A stretch of 64,000 bases of DNA, taken from positions 63,722,392 through 63,786,391 of the forward strand of contig NC_091119.1 of NCBI RefSeq assembly GCF_040183065.1. The letters run 5' to 3'. This DNA comes from Periplaneta americana (Eukaryota > Arthropoda > Insecta > Blattodea > Blattidae). The position numbers and the translations under genes were made by a program. Shown piece after piece: positions 10,762 through 21,489 of this stretch (position 1 is the stretch's first letter; every line of letters begins with the position of its first letter). Under the pieces are notes generated by a model. It did no database searches, was not told the DNA's origin, and worked only from the letters and a program-made list of their open reading frames with translations.

Positions 10762-10832
10762 AAGATTCTGTCGAGTATCGAACACTGGTCTCTTTGATTA
10801 GAAGCGCTGAGCTAATTGAGCTCCGGTAGAGC
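10762..10832 (-). mobile_element. tRNA-derived SINE head
   Basis: On the minus strand, ctcaattagctcagcgcttc (A-box) and cagtgttcgatactcgaca (B-box) are spaced as in a tRNA. The acceptor stem is degenerate. The body presumably extends to lower coordinates. Confidence 0.5.
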
Positions 10833-10994
10833 CTCCGTTTATTGATGTATCTTATTACAGCCTTTCAGAGTAACAAGAACTTGCGCATTCGTTTAAAGGA
10901 CAGTCGCATAACCCTAAACGTGCAAATTCTTCTGAGATAAACATATTCAATTTTCCAGCGCTCGTAGCAAAAATGGAATCTGTCACGTCCTTCT

Positions 10995-11560
10995 TGTGAC
11001 CACGCCTCTTCTACTATACACGTTACTGCGCGTTCCTGCAAATGGTCATGAGGATGATGTGAGCCGCGTCTGTGAGTCATCGCTAGTGCGTTTGTCTTAC
11101 AACCACGTGGTCCGGGTTCGATCTCCGGCAAGATCGTGGTGGACAAAGAGGGGTTTTCTGGGGGTACTCTCGTTTCCCTTTTCCATTTCCACCAACACAC
11201 TCCAATTTCTCTCCATTTCATTTATCATCTGCAATACTGGTAGTTAAAAATAGGCTGGGGTGAAATTTGGAGGTAGTATGAGTGTCCAATGTTATTAAGA
11301 TAGGATTTGAGGGCTTGGGGCTTCGGGTCCTGAAGCTTACCAATATCAGGTACTTGCCTGGGGTTGGGATCTGGCTGTGTCAGGAGTGAATCAGGATGGC
11401 TCGCCTGTCAGCATGGGTTTCACGAATGCCACCTTTCGGACGTGGAATATTCATCGCATTATAAAGGGCAGGTAATGGGCCACTGTACGCCTAAGTGCAT
11501 GGATGCGTTCCTTGTCCGGTCCTCGAAAAGCTGATATGAGCTGTAAGTCTGCTGGTCAGT
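10995..11560 (+). mobile_element. tRNA-headed SINE with long body
   Basis: The head at about 11055-11145 has a TCCGGGTTCGATCTCCGG B-box and an upstream A-box-like segment. It is followed by a GC-richer body (ggggttttctgggggtac..., cttgcctggggttggg, cacgaatgccacctttcggac) that is unlike the flanking AT-rich DNA and resembles SINE bodies. The 3' end was not determined. Confidence 0.5.
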
Positions 11561-11699
11561 TGTTTCCGGCGTACTAATGGAATTTACAAGAAAAGAATAG
11601 TCTTTATGATAGACCTTAGTTTCGGGTAGAATGCTCAACGGTTGACGAGTTAATTGGTGTCGAAAGTTGTGAAATGTGCTTACTTTTCTCCTAGTTCTG

Positions 11700-11790
11700 C
11701 CGAATTAGCCGCGTTATCTCAGTGCATAGACATGAAAACAGCAGTGTAGAGGTCCCGTGTTCGAGACACGTTTAATTTATTTTTTAATCG
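11700..11790 (+). mobile_element. Short tRNA-like (SINE) fragment
   Basis: gttatctcagtgcatagac followed by ggtcccgtgttcgagacacg has A-box and B-box spacing. A T-rich stretch follows. The stems are poorly paired. Confidence 0.35.
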
Positions 11791-11847
11791 CTATTTATTT
11801 TTGACCATGATATTCAGCATTTAGAATTATCGCTGTGTTTCTTGTAT

Positions 11848-12105
11848 TTATTTTTATTTTATTTTAGTAGGTTATTTTACGACGCTTTATCAATATCCTA
11901 GGTTATTTAGCGTCTGAGTGAGATGAAGATGATAATGCCGGTGAAATGAGTCCGGGGTGCAACGAAAGTTACCCAGCGTTTGCTCTTATTGGGTTGAAAC
12001 TCCGGAAAAAAACCTTAACCAGGTAACTTGCCCCGACTGGGAATCGAACCCGGGCCACCTGATTTCGCAGCTAGACGCGCTAACCATTACTCCACAGGTG
12101 TGGAC
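11848..12105 (-). mobile_element. SINE, family 'ccacacctgtgg', full length with exact 12-bp TSD
   Basis: The head at 12105 (gtccacacctgtggagtaat) carries a minus-strand tRNA-like region with a GGGTTCGATTCCC B-box. The body contains the family's tagcgtctgagtgagatgaag and gtgaaatgagtccggggt blocks and ends in an A/T tail at 11848. The 12-bp target duplication tgtttcttgtat flanks it exactly (11836-11847 and 12106-12117). Relatives are at 14670-14926, 21548-21803 and 61795-62030. Confidence 0.9.
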
Positions 12106-12211
12106 TGTTTCTTGTATGTTTCAAAAGAGAGGAAGAGAGGTATTGTGCTATTCTTTAATGCAGTGCCTTACGTACTACGAATGATGCTGTTTCAACATTA
12201 TTGTTGTCATG

Positions 12212-12213
12212 TA

Positions 12214-12278
<65 letters not shown>

Positions 12279-12279
12279 G
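12212..12279. repeat. (ATT)n microsatellite
   Basis: More than 20 uninterrupted trinucleotide units. It adjoins the tail of the following minus-strand SINE and probably grew from that tail. Confidence 0.95.
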
Positions 12280-12600
12280 AAGCATATTTCTGTCTCGTGG
12301 AGGAAAGGGACGTGACATTGAAACTTTTAGGCCTTCGGAGTCTGTTTTCCCTCCGTTTAGGGAAACTGCGTGCTATTTTTTTAAATCTGCTATTTAATGG
12401 CGCTGTATTAACTGCGAGGTTATTTAGGGTAGGTGGGATTGACGATAGCGAAATGGTATTTTGTCGAGATGAGACACTGGATTCATTTTGATGCCTGACA
12501 TTCACCTTACGGTTGAGGAAAGCGCAGCCTTGGATCAGGGCACCAGTTTCTTTCCCCTGAGCTACACTTACAGTGCACTGGTGGCGGTTGTGTTAGTGAG
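12280..12600 (-). mobile_element. SINE of a second family (body and diverged head)
   Basis: Recognisable body blocks: tttccctccgtttaggg, tttaatggcgctgtattaactgc, gaggttatttagggt, cattcaccttacggttgagg, then a diverged tRNA-like head near 12520-12580 (cccctgagctacactta). The microsatellite at 12212-12279 is its 3' tail. Confidence 0.6.
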
Positions 12601-12823
12601 ATGGCTTTATTAAAAAAAAGGAGGAAGGATATGACATTCATGTATAGTGCACTAATTAATTCTGGGTAAGCGAATTATCTATGAAACGTAAGTTCGGTAT
12701 GGAGTTTGTGGACCGCGGAAGCGTGTGCTGCCGGCTGGTCGGCAACAAGATTTTGTTGTTAAACTCGTGACACTAAAGTCTGTGTGATGTATCTTGTCTC
12801 ACTGTGAAAAGAGAGAGAAAGTA

Positions 12824-13054
12824 CATGCTATGTTATGTTTTATTTAACGACGCTCGCAACTGCAGAGGTTATATCAGCGTCGCCGGATATGCCGGAATTT
12901 TGTCCCGCAGGAGTTCTTTTACATGCGAGTAAATCTACTGACACGAGCCTGTCGCATTTAAGCACACTTAAATGCTATCGACCTGGCCTGGGATCGAACC
13001 CGCAACCTTGGGCATAGAAGGCCAGCGCTATACCAACTCGCCAACCAGGTCGAC
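12824..13054 (-). mobile_element. SINE of a third family, complete, with 9-bp TSD
   Basis: The minus-strand head (gtcgacctggttggcgag... with a GGGTTCGATCCC B-box) is followed by a body containing cgacaggctcgtgtcagtag, aactcctgcgggacaaaatt and gcagttgcgagcgtcgttaa. The TSD gagaaagta is exact (12815-12823, 13055-13063). A 5'-truncated relative lies at 24754-24895. Confidence 0.88.
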
Positions 13055-13059
13055 GAGAA

Positions 13060-13810
13060 AGTAGATATGTCTGTGTTGTTATGGTGATGGGGGAGTGGAG
13101 CGATGCCGTCCATCCATCCATTGTCGGAAGAGACTAGTTGGTACATTCTGTAGCGCAAAATAAAATTACAAAATATCTCTCTTCGTACTGTGTAGTTCCG
13201 TCACTGAGCTTGTCTTTCAAGAAATTAAGTTCCGGTAGCCTGTACAATAACAAGGTTTTGAAAGGAATCCTGAAAATTTACAACCCTCCTATAATCTCCA
13301 CCCTCATTTGAAGGGACTTGGTTTTATTGCTACTCAGACAAGATAAACCTTACCAGATATAGCACTAGAGTGACTGGCTAACAAACTTTGTATTAATTTT
13401 TATTTTTGAAAACGTTATATACTCAACCATTGTCATGCAAGGAGATGCTGCACCTGTTTTACCTAAACGCACGTGTTTATTGGTGATTGTATACGGTCTG
13501 CTAGAAAAAGGAAAGATGAAATGAGAAATTGTAGGCCAATTATATTCCTCAACAAGTGTTAATTTATGATTCATATATGTTCCTACTGAATTCGCCGTGC
13601 TGCCAGGAGATTATTTCAAGAGAGATTCACAGGTGTTCGAGTTCCAGGTCTTATTACGATTCGTAACGTGGTTAATAAATTTCAACTCACTAGTGACAAT
13701 AAATGATTTAAAAACTAAATTAGATCTACTGATTTCATCCTCTTTAATTTACTTCACCCCCATAAAAAGTTTTGTATTTGTAATTCATCCATCTGCCCGT
13801 CATTAATATA
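13060..13810. other. No recognisable gene
   Basis: AT-rich unique-looking DNA. Short frames at 13365-13574 and 13597-13806 have no supportable product. Confidence 0.3.
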
Positions 13811-13816
13811 CACAAG

Positions 13817-14531
13817 CAGGGTGCGAATTAACGGGGGGATGAGGGGATTTCCCCCCTTTTTAACATTCCTGACAGGGATAACTTTTAACCCCCTCACAAA
13901 ATATAATTATTTTAATTCGAGTATATTTTATGAAGTACAGTATAACGTAAGCAAAGAAGATAATATTGATGTATTATCATCACTAGCAAACTGACAACAA
14001 TCAGTAATTTAGGAATTACACTTTTTTTTCTCACTGTTATTTATACTCTCTTTAGCATCTTTGGTTGAAATCCGAAGGGCTGTGTACTATTGTTGAGACT
14101 GGTTCTAGTGTTGTGAACTAGAAGGCGACTGTATATGTATTACTAATTTGTTATGAATATGATTTCGGTGATAAATGAGGCCGGTCATATTCAGGGATAT
14201 TGTGGCCCGAATTTCCTGGCATTTGCCTTACAGTTGAGGAAAAACCCTGAAAGACCTCAACCAGGAAATTCAACCCGACCGGGAATCGAACCCGGGCCCT
14301 CTGCGTAAGAAACCAGCATGCTGACCCCTACACCACAGAGGTGGTCTACACATCTTATCTTAAGCCTGCTCACAGATATAGTTATTATTATAATCAAGAT
14401 GGAAGACAAGCAACTCAGTTCGACCAAGCGTTGAGCCGTATAGAATGAGGATAATAATAATAATTTTATGTATGGTATTCCCTATCTAGGATTCTATCCC
14501 CCTCTCATCAGAAATCTTAATTCGCATTCTG
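13817..14531. mobile_element. Non-autonomous hAT element, 715 bp, with imperfect 8-bp TSD
   Basis: Terminal inverted repeats CAGGGTGCGAATTAA (left) and CAGAATGCGAATTAA (right, inverted), followed by related G-rich/C-rich subterminal sequence. Flanks tacacaag (13809-13816) and tacataag (14532-14539) match at 7 of 8 bases, the TSD length typical of hAT. There is no transposase frame. It carries a nested SINE at 14175-14345. Confidence 0.82.
14175..14345 (-). mobile_element. SINE nested in the 13.8-kb hAT
   Basis: The minus-strand tRNA head with GGGTTCGATTCCC B-box at about 14275-14300, plus ccacctctgtggtgtaggg start, followed by the family block gttgaggaaaaaccctg / cctggcatttgccttacag. It lies wholly between the hAT ends, so it inserted later. 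Confidence 0.75.
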
Positions 14532-14669
14532 TACATAAGGTTACCATACATCCGTATTTTGTACAGATTGTTTGTAGTTTAAGACATGTTCTGCAAGTAA
14601 ATAAAGTGACAAAATGTTCGTATTTTCTGGTTCGGGGTTTGAAATGAGATTAATAATTGCTTGCTATAT

Positions 14670-14926
14670 TTTTTATTTTATTAGGTTATTTTACGACGCT
14701 TTATCAACAGCTTAGGTTATTTAGCGTCTGAATGAGATGAAGGTGATAATGCCGGTGAAATGAGTCCGGGGTCCAGCACCGAAAGTTACCCAGCATTTGC
14801 TCGTATTGGGTTGAGAGAAAACCCCGGAAAAAACCTCAACCAAGTAACTTGCCCCGACCGGGAATCGAACCCGGGCCACCTGGTTTCGCAGCCAGACGCG
14901 CTGACCGTTACTCCACAGGTGTGGAC
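14670..14926 (-). mobile_element. SINE, 'ccacacctgtgg' family, with exact 12-bp TSD
   Basis: Same layout as 11848-12105 and clearly similar in sequence, but with better-preserved stems. The TSD tgcttgctatat occurs exactly at 14658-14669 and 14927-14938. The A/T tail is at 14670. Confidence 0.92.
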
Positions 14927-15258
14927 TGCTTGCTATATCCTTCAAGAGGTGGCACATACACATAGTAACCAACGGTAATAGCTACTATTTTGTACTGTAC
15001 TTTGGTTTTAAAGATACATGAAGAAGTCGAAGTACTGCATAAGTGCTCATTTCAAACTTACTTACAAATGGCTTTTAAGGAACTCAGGTTCATTGCCGCC
15101 CTCACATAAGCCCGCCATCGGTTCCTATCCTGAGGAAGGTTAATCCAGTTCCTATCATCATCCCACTTCCCTTAAATCTATTTTAATATTATCTTCCTAT
15201 CTACGCTTTGGCCTCCCCAAGGGTCTTTTCCCCTCAGGTCTCAGGTCTATATGCATTT

Positions 15259-15520
15259 CTAAGAGTGGATGAAGAAATAATGATGCTGAAACTGATCAGA
15301 AAGAGGAAAAAGAATTGGCTGGGTCACTGGTTGAGAAGAAACTGCCTTCTGAAATATGCACACTGGAATGAATTGTGAACGGGAGAAGAGTTCGGGGTAG
15401 AAGAAGACATCAGATAATATGGATCATATGAGGAGACAAAGAGGAATGCAGAAAATAGAAAAACTGAAGAATGCTGGGTTTGCAGTTTAAGATCTGCCCA
15501 GGGCAGAACACTATGAATCA
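15259..15520 (+). mobile_element. 5'-truncated LINE family B insertion in LINE-A
   Basis: The plus strand reads KLIRKRKKNWLGHWLRRNCL, the same protein block as LINE-B at 53640-55330 (KLIKKRKRNWLGHWLRRNCL), and ends with the family's gggcagaacactatgaat 3' tail. The host LINE-A word atgcattt flanks both sides (15251-15258 and 15521-15528), giving a TSD of about 8-10 bp. Confidence 0.85.
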
Positions 15521-15796
15521 ATGCATTTTTAGATTCACACATACTTGCTGCATACTCTGCCCATCTCAAACGTCTGGATTTAATGTTCCTAATTATGTCA
15601 GGTGAAGAATACAATGCGTGCAGTTCTGCGTTGTGTAACTTTCTCCATTCTTCTGTAACTTCATCCCTCTTAGCCCCAAATATTTTCATAAGAATCTTAT
15701 TCTCAGACACCCCTAATCTCTGTTCCTCTCTCGAAGTGAGAGTCCAAGTTTTACAACCATACAGAACAACCAGTAATATAACTGTGTTCTCCTCAG

Positions 15797-17283
15797 CAGT
15801 GGCGATTTCTCTTAAGGAGCACAGGAGCAGTGCACCACCTCTTCAAATAACGCGTGTTTTTTAAGTTATATCAATGAGCTGCAGTAGACTATGTGAGCGA
15901 CATAATTCTTTATTATAATACTATGTAAAAATAATTACACTGCATGTGTACTGGTCTTGTTGACGCCTGGGAATTATGTTTACCGCTCGACACTTGGGGC
16001 ACACTGTTCCATTGGAGCATGCGCAGTAGTGCTGTTTCACTGGCAGGCTTTGGAGCATGGTAGGGAGCCAGTACAATGTGCATAAGAGGGGTTTAGGAGC
16101 ACTTTCAGATCTGTTCTCAAGCTGTCTGTTGTAGTCGTTAGATCGTTACATCACAAATGTTACAATGAATAGTGTGCAAAATCTTTTAAATATGTAATTT
16201 TCTGTAAGACCTTTACACGAAAAGATCAAAATAAAGAAGATGGGTACACCTGCACATGAATTAAAATTACAAGTGGCGAAGCATAGTAATAGAGAAGAGA
16301 AAAGAAAATTGAACATTCGGACTTACGAAAAAGCAATATGCGGCTACAATATAAAAGACGCTGTATTTTGTTTTGCTTGCCAATTGTTCGACGGCGATAA
16401 TTTATTGACAAAAACAAGTACGTTTTATGAATTTTATTTATTTTTCTGTTTGAATTTAGGATTGTACGTAGTAACTAAATAATTTTGATTATCGTTCTGC
16501 AGATATGATTGATTTGAATCACATGAATGAAAGAATTAAAAAACACGATTCTTCAGCTGCAAACATTAACAATAATGTTAAAGTAGCAATATTGGGTCAA
16601 ACAAACATACAGACACAATTGGATGTAATATTGGATTGTTGAACTTCACAATGATAAAGTTACCAAGAACAGATATGTGCGTGCGGTTTTGTGGAGCTTT
16701 TGAGTTGGCTTTAAGAGGTCACGATGACGGAGACTCATCTTTAAACGCTAGTATTTTTCTTGGCCTCATCAATTTAAAAGTTCTGAATTAGACGCACTCT
16801 TAAGGAACATTTGAAAAGAGCAACAGTGTTTAAGAGCACATCAAACACTATATAGAACGAAGTCCTTCAAGCCATTTTGAATGTACGCCATGATGAGATT
16901 TCAAAGAAATAAAGAATGTTGTTGACTTTTTAGCAGTTAAGGCTGATGAGACGACAGACGTATCGAATGTTTGTGAAAGTGTGAACTTTGTTATAAAACG
17001 CAATATAGCTAAAACAATATTATTTACGGTGTGTTGCAATAGAAATTCAACATTTTACTTTGCTATTACTGGACCTACATAGAAACTGATTAATTGCAAT
17101 TTCTTGACTAACAAAATTATGTAAATCTATACCTATATAATATATGTTAATAGTTATGGAGTAGTTAGTGCAAATAATGATAATGATAATAATAATAATT
17201 ATAATAATAGGGTGTAATAATAATATGATAATCATAATAAATATTTGTGCACCACCAGGATTATTTATCACCACACGCCACTG
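15797..17283 (+). mobile_element. hAT transposon relic (DUF4371/ZMYM-like transposase) with exact 8-bp TSD
   Basis: The ends are CAGTGGCG (15797) and CGCCACTG (17283). The 8-bp duplication ctcctcag is exact (15789-15796, 17284-17291). Plus-strand transposase remains follow in order but in shifting frames. 16240-16420 has KRKLNIRTYEKAICGY and VFCFACQLFDGDN (zinc-finger-like C..C). 16500-16620 has DLNHMNERIKKHDSS and NNNVKVAILGQTNIQTQLD. 16680-16790 has VRFCGAFELALRGHDDGDSS. 16905-17000 has VDFLAVKADETTDVSNVCESV, which contains the first catalytic Asp. Stops and frameshifts show it is inactive, and the C-terminal half is missing. Confidence 0.92.
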
Positions 17284-17291
17284 CTCCTCAG

Positions 17292-17635
17292 TGCATATGA
17301 AGAGAAGGCATATGTCACTGTTGATAGTGATTCGTCCGTCGGACGGGGACGTTAAGCCTGGCGGCCCCCTTGGTGCTTTTCGGAAGGAGTAGACTACGTG
17401 CCGGCACCGGGTTTCCCCTTCTCCCTTATCATCATCATTATCATCATAATCATCATCATCATCATCCATTCCATACACTAAACTTACACGAACACTTACG
17501 CATATACTCATCCTAGTACACGACATAACTCTTCACAGATACACATCATGGATAATGCGGCCCGCCAAAGTGGTGTGCAACTTGTAAATGGGTCACAGTC
17601 CTGCCATTTATCCGCAGTATTCGGGACCCGAATCA
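17292..17635 (+). mobile_element. 3' fragment of another non-LTR element
   Basis: Contains the GC-rich hairpin gtccgtcggacggggac (about 17335-17352) followed by gttaagcctggcggccccct and a pyrimidine-rich stretch, a layout I associate with 3'UTRs of some insect LINEs. It ends in a (CAT)n run at 17429-17466 and further unassigned sequence before LINE-A resumes at 17636. Confidence 0.5.
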
Positions 17636-18179
17636 CAGGCATTTCCCATATTTATTCTGCGTTTAATTTTCTCCCGGGTGTCATTTATATTTGTTACTGT
17701 TGCTCCAAGATATTTGAATTTTTCCACCCCTTTGAAGGATAAATTTCTAATTTTCATGTTTCCATTTCGTACAATATTCTAATCACGAGACATAAACATA
17801 TACTTTGTCTTTTGGGATTTACTTCCAAACCAATGGCTTTACTTGCTTCAAGTAACATTTCCGTGTTTTCTTTAACCGTTCGTGGATTTTCTCCTAACAT
17901 ATTAATGTCATCCGCTTAGATAAGAAGCTGATGTAGCTCGTTCAATTCCAAACCCTCTCTGTTATCCTGAACTTTCCTAATGGCATATTCTAGAACGAAG
18001 TTAAAAAGTAAAGGTGATAGTGCATCTCCTTGCTTTAGCCCGCAGTGAATTGGAAAAGCCTCCGACAGAAACTGGCCTGACAGAAACTCTGCTGTATGTC
18101 TCACTGAGACATAGGTCTATTTTAATTGAACTATTTCTTCGGAAATCAACTTCTATAAGAACATCAGATTTGTGACTGA

Positions 18180-19147
18180 AGCTAATTATACACAGACTGT
18201 AGTCCATTATCTGACAACCTAGGCATATTAATTATAAATTCATTGTCGGAAGTTACAGGTAGCCAGATGCTATAAAAAGTGCTAATATAACTTATATTTC
18301 GTCTACAAGAATAATGTGGAAGTTACAACGTGGCTAAGACTATATGCATGAAGTTTTGAGTGTGTTGCTAGGGAACTTTTTCGTGTAGTTTTATGTCTTC
18401 ATATGACAGTTGAATTGAAGATCTAAAATATTTCGAGAAAACTTACCCCGATACGCTTCGTTTAGATATGTGTGAGAGCGATGTTAACGAATCTGCTCAC
18501 TCTGCGCTAATACACTAGCCGACAATGTTGCCAGTTTGTCGGTACATCTCTAGTAATAGCTGAAGGAATCTTAACTATCGCTACGTCAAACATTTTAACA
18601 GCTTGAAGATAAAAACAAAGTGAGAATACAGGCCAGTCTTATGTATTGGATTTCCCGGCATGCGTTAAACGTATCATGCTACCACGACGATCACTTTTTA
18701 CCATTTTTTTTTTGATAATTTGTCAGGTTTCAGTTCTATGTTGCATATTAGTATCTCCCATATATCTTTTACAATGTTCAAACTCCAACAAATAACAGTA
18801 TTGTTTTCAAACAAAAAGGAAAGGAGAAATTACTCTAATTCTCATATAATAGAAATTAAAGTTCTTAGTTGTTAATTGCAATTTTAACCATTGTGCGATT
18901 TGCGAGGACTGGCGCTCTCTGTCTTGTCTTTACCTTTATCTAGTGTCCAGAAGCTTAATGTAAAATTCTTAAGTAACACATTAAATACTGCAAACAAGAA
19001 GGATCATTATTTCATAGTTAAATCCTGAATATTAGATACATAAGCTGTCTATACACCAGAAACGCATAAAAAATGGATAGTGACTGAAAAAAAAATGCAA
19101 CCTTACAAAAAAGAAAGCTATTCAGTAAGATGTAATTCATTAAGTAT
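18180..19147. other. No recognisable gene
   Basis: Unique-looking AT-rich DNA. No domain, TIR or repeat that I can support. Confidence 0.3.
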
Positions 19148-19155
19148 GTCTGGAT

Positions 19156-21301
19156 TACAGTCCTGCAAAACCGGTTGAAAACCGAACAAACTTACATAGA
19201 GCTACTGAACGCCTGGCTTTATAGGCAGTATGCGAAGTACATCTGCTTGCGTACTGCCTCAGTATTCGGTTTAACGTGTATTCGAGTTGATTTGATCTCT
19301 CTGTGGGTGGACGGCTCTGGCGTATAAAATGAAGATCACAGTGAACCATCCAGATATTATAGCTGCGGATCATCAAAAGGAACAAACAGCATGCAGCGTG
19401 AAACTACAGACGTTGTAAAGCGTAAATTGCAGAAAAAAAACTTTCGGTATCCACAAATTACCAAGGTTGTAATTTTTGCTTACACTAAAAAACTGAATTA
19501 TAATATTACAATAATGACACCTAAAAAACAGGAAACTCGATCAATAGTAAAACTAAAACAAAAATAACTTTATATCTTCTGAAACCTACTACAACCAATG
19601 CTTTTAGTATGTTTACTATGACTAGAGAATTAAACGTAATATAGGTTTTCCATTCATTTAAGTGAACCTTATCGCCCCGTACAATCTGCAGGGTTAGTTC
19701 ACTTGTACCCTGTATATGAATAGCTACTGTTTTGGAGGAATGCATTTAGAGTTAATAATTATTTAATTTTATGTTTTGTGATTAATTGTAATTCTATTTT
19801 GGATTTATTTACTTATTATATCTCACATTATACATTATGCTCATTTCATTTTCTACATACTAAATTGATGGAAAGATCACCAAACAACTCTAGCCTCTCT
19901 ATACATAAACACAAGAAGTCAACTCTGATCATGTAGTCTATGATAATAGGCCCTAATAATAATTGTGAACATCAAATAGTTGATATTAGCACGTATGTAA
20001 TAAAATAGTTCTTTGAATGACACTTGTTTTCTCTGAAGTAGATCTTTTCTATACAGAATGATTTGTTTCTAAACCTTGCTATTCTTTTGTTATTCGTAGT
20101 TTAGAAATGTGTAAATTGTACTTATTTTGTACAGAACAACAACCATTGGGAGCCAAAGTAATCGCATTGTTGAAAATAACATTACTGTTCATCTTTTTAA
20201 ATTGATTTCTTAATAAATAATATTGCAGCTGACTAGAATAATTAAAAAGCATGCAACTATTGTTTTAGAGATAGGCCTATACATTTTTTTTTTTTAGTTT
20301 AAAGTACAAACATCATAATGGACTTATGTACTTATTTCCTATTTTGTTTTATAATGAATTGTAATTATATTTTTGAATATGTTTACATTATAATAGTTCA
20401 CATACATTACATCTATTTCCTTCGATGTCACTGTGTCCATTGTTCATTTATTTGTTACTAGTCAAATTACTGCAAGTTCGAAATAGAAAAATAAATGTAT
20501 TAAAGTTTCAAATTATTTGTATTCCTATTTGAAGCAAACATATTTTTGTAATTAGGTAAACAAAATAAATATCCTTCAATATTATTACTCTATTTGTATA
20601 CTGAGAAAATGTTAAAGAGTTATTGTATGATGAAATGTACCTGGTGTTATTTGGAGATCGTATTTTCTTCCTTCTTACCATTTCTTTGTGTGTGAGATTT
20701 GTGTTCTAAATAATTCGTGATCTTACATGAACTTATGTAAAATCGATCATTGGGTTATACAAATCGAACAAGATTCAGTCAATATGTGACGAGAAAGAGT
20801 TACGACGTAATCAAATGATGAAGTTATGACGTATACTGTTTAACACTGGTATAGAAAAACGCCAGCTATGTAGCGTTTATTGGTAAGAAAAATATACATG
20901 GCTTGTGCACGTCTTGTTCTGTGAAAAACTATAACATTGTTTAACATATCTATAAGCAACTTTCATTAGTAAAACTTTAAAAGTTTAAAATATAAACGAT
21001 ACTTATAAAGTTACTGCAAGTTCAGAATAATAAAGAAAATATATGCGTTATAGTGTCGAATGAACTGTAAGAATACTTGCAAACACTTTTTTTTCAATAA
21101 GACAACGCAAATTTCTTTGTTACTCCGGTTGTGTACTCGAAAAACGTTAGTTTCATGTAAATGCGCCTGATGTTCTGTCTACTCTGCAATCAGGCGTAAT
21201 CGCTCGACAACCGAGTTATTCGGCCCGATATTCATCGTAGCCGGTTGAGCTCCGACCGGTCGAATCTAAACCGGTTGTGTGCTCAGTTTTGCAGGTCTCT
21301 A
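19156..21301. mobile_element. Non-autonomous hAT, 2146 bp, exact 8-bp TSD
   Basis: TIRs TACAGTCCTGCAAAAC (left) and TAGAGACCTGCAAAAC (right, inverted). The TSD gtctggat is exact (19148-19155, 21302-21309). Both subterminal regions are GC-rich, carry accggtt motifs and contain hairpins (aggcagtatgcg...gtactgcct near 19222-19258; cgcctgat...atcaggcg near 21163-21198). The interior is very AT-rich and has no transposase. A second, interrupted copy lies at 55480-58400. Confidence 0.9.
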
Positions 21302-21489
21302 GTCTGGATTCTCTATACTGTGGTGTGGATGTAGGGTCTACACATATTCAGGAATTCGTTTTTAAGAACATTCATTGGACGAAATTTCATTGTTGATTGG
21401 ATGAAATGCAGTATAAACAGAGTCTATGTTTTCTTCAGTGGCAGAAATAGGGTACCTTCTATTTACCCAAGAAAATTTTCTGTGGAACT

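Larger units (their letters stand above)
15055..18150 (-). mobile_element. LINE family A, copy 1 (3' half), broken by nested insertions
   Basis: Pieces at 15055-15258, 15521-15775 and 17636-18150 align in order with the long copy at 37765-41210. They cover the 3' terminus (ggcttttaaggaac... with (TTAC)n tail), the KIFGAKRDEVTEEWRKLHNAEL segment and the part of the RT domain around [20 protein letters not shown]. It is interrupted by a LINE-B fragment (15259-15520), a separate non-LTR tail (to 17635) and a hAT (15797-17283). It is dead. Confidence 0.85.

Noticed and set aside
12155-12505. Frames with long Asn, Ile, Tyr or Leu runs
   Set aside because: They are translations of the (ATT)n microsatellite and the adjoining SINE.
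17047-17526. 159-codon minus-strand frame with Asp and Ile runs
   Set aside because: It spans the hAT right end, its TSD and a (CAT)n microsatellite, so it cannot be one ancestral gene.
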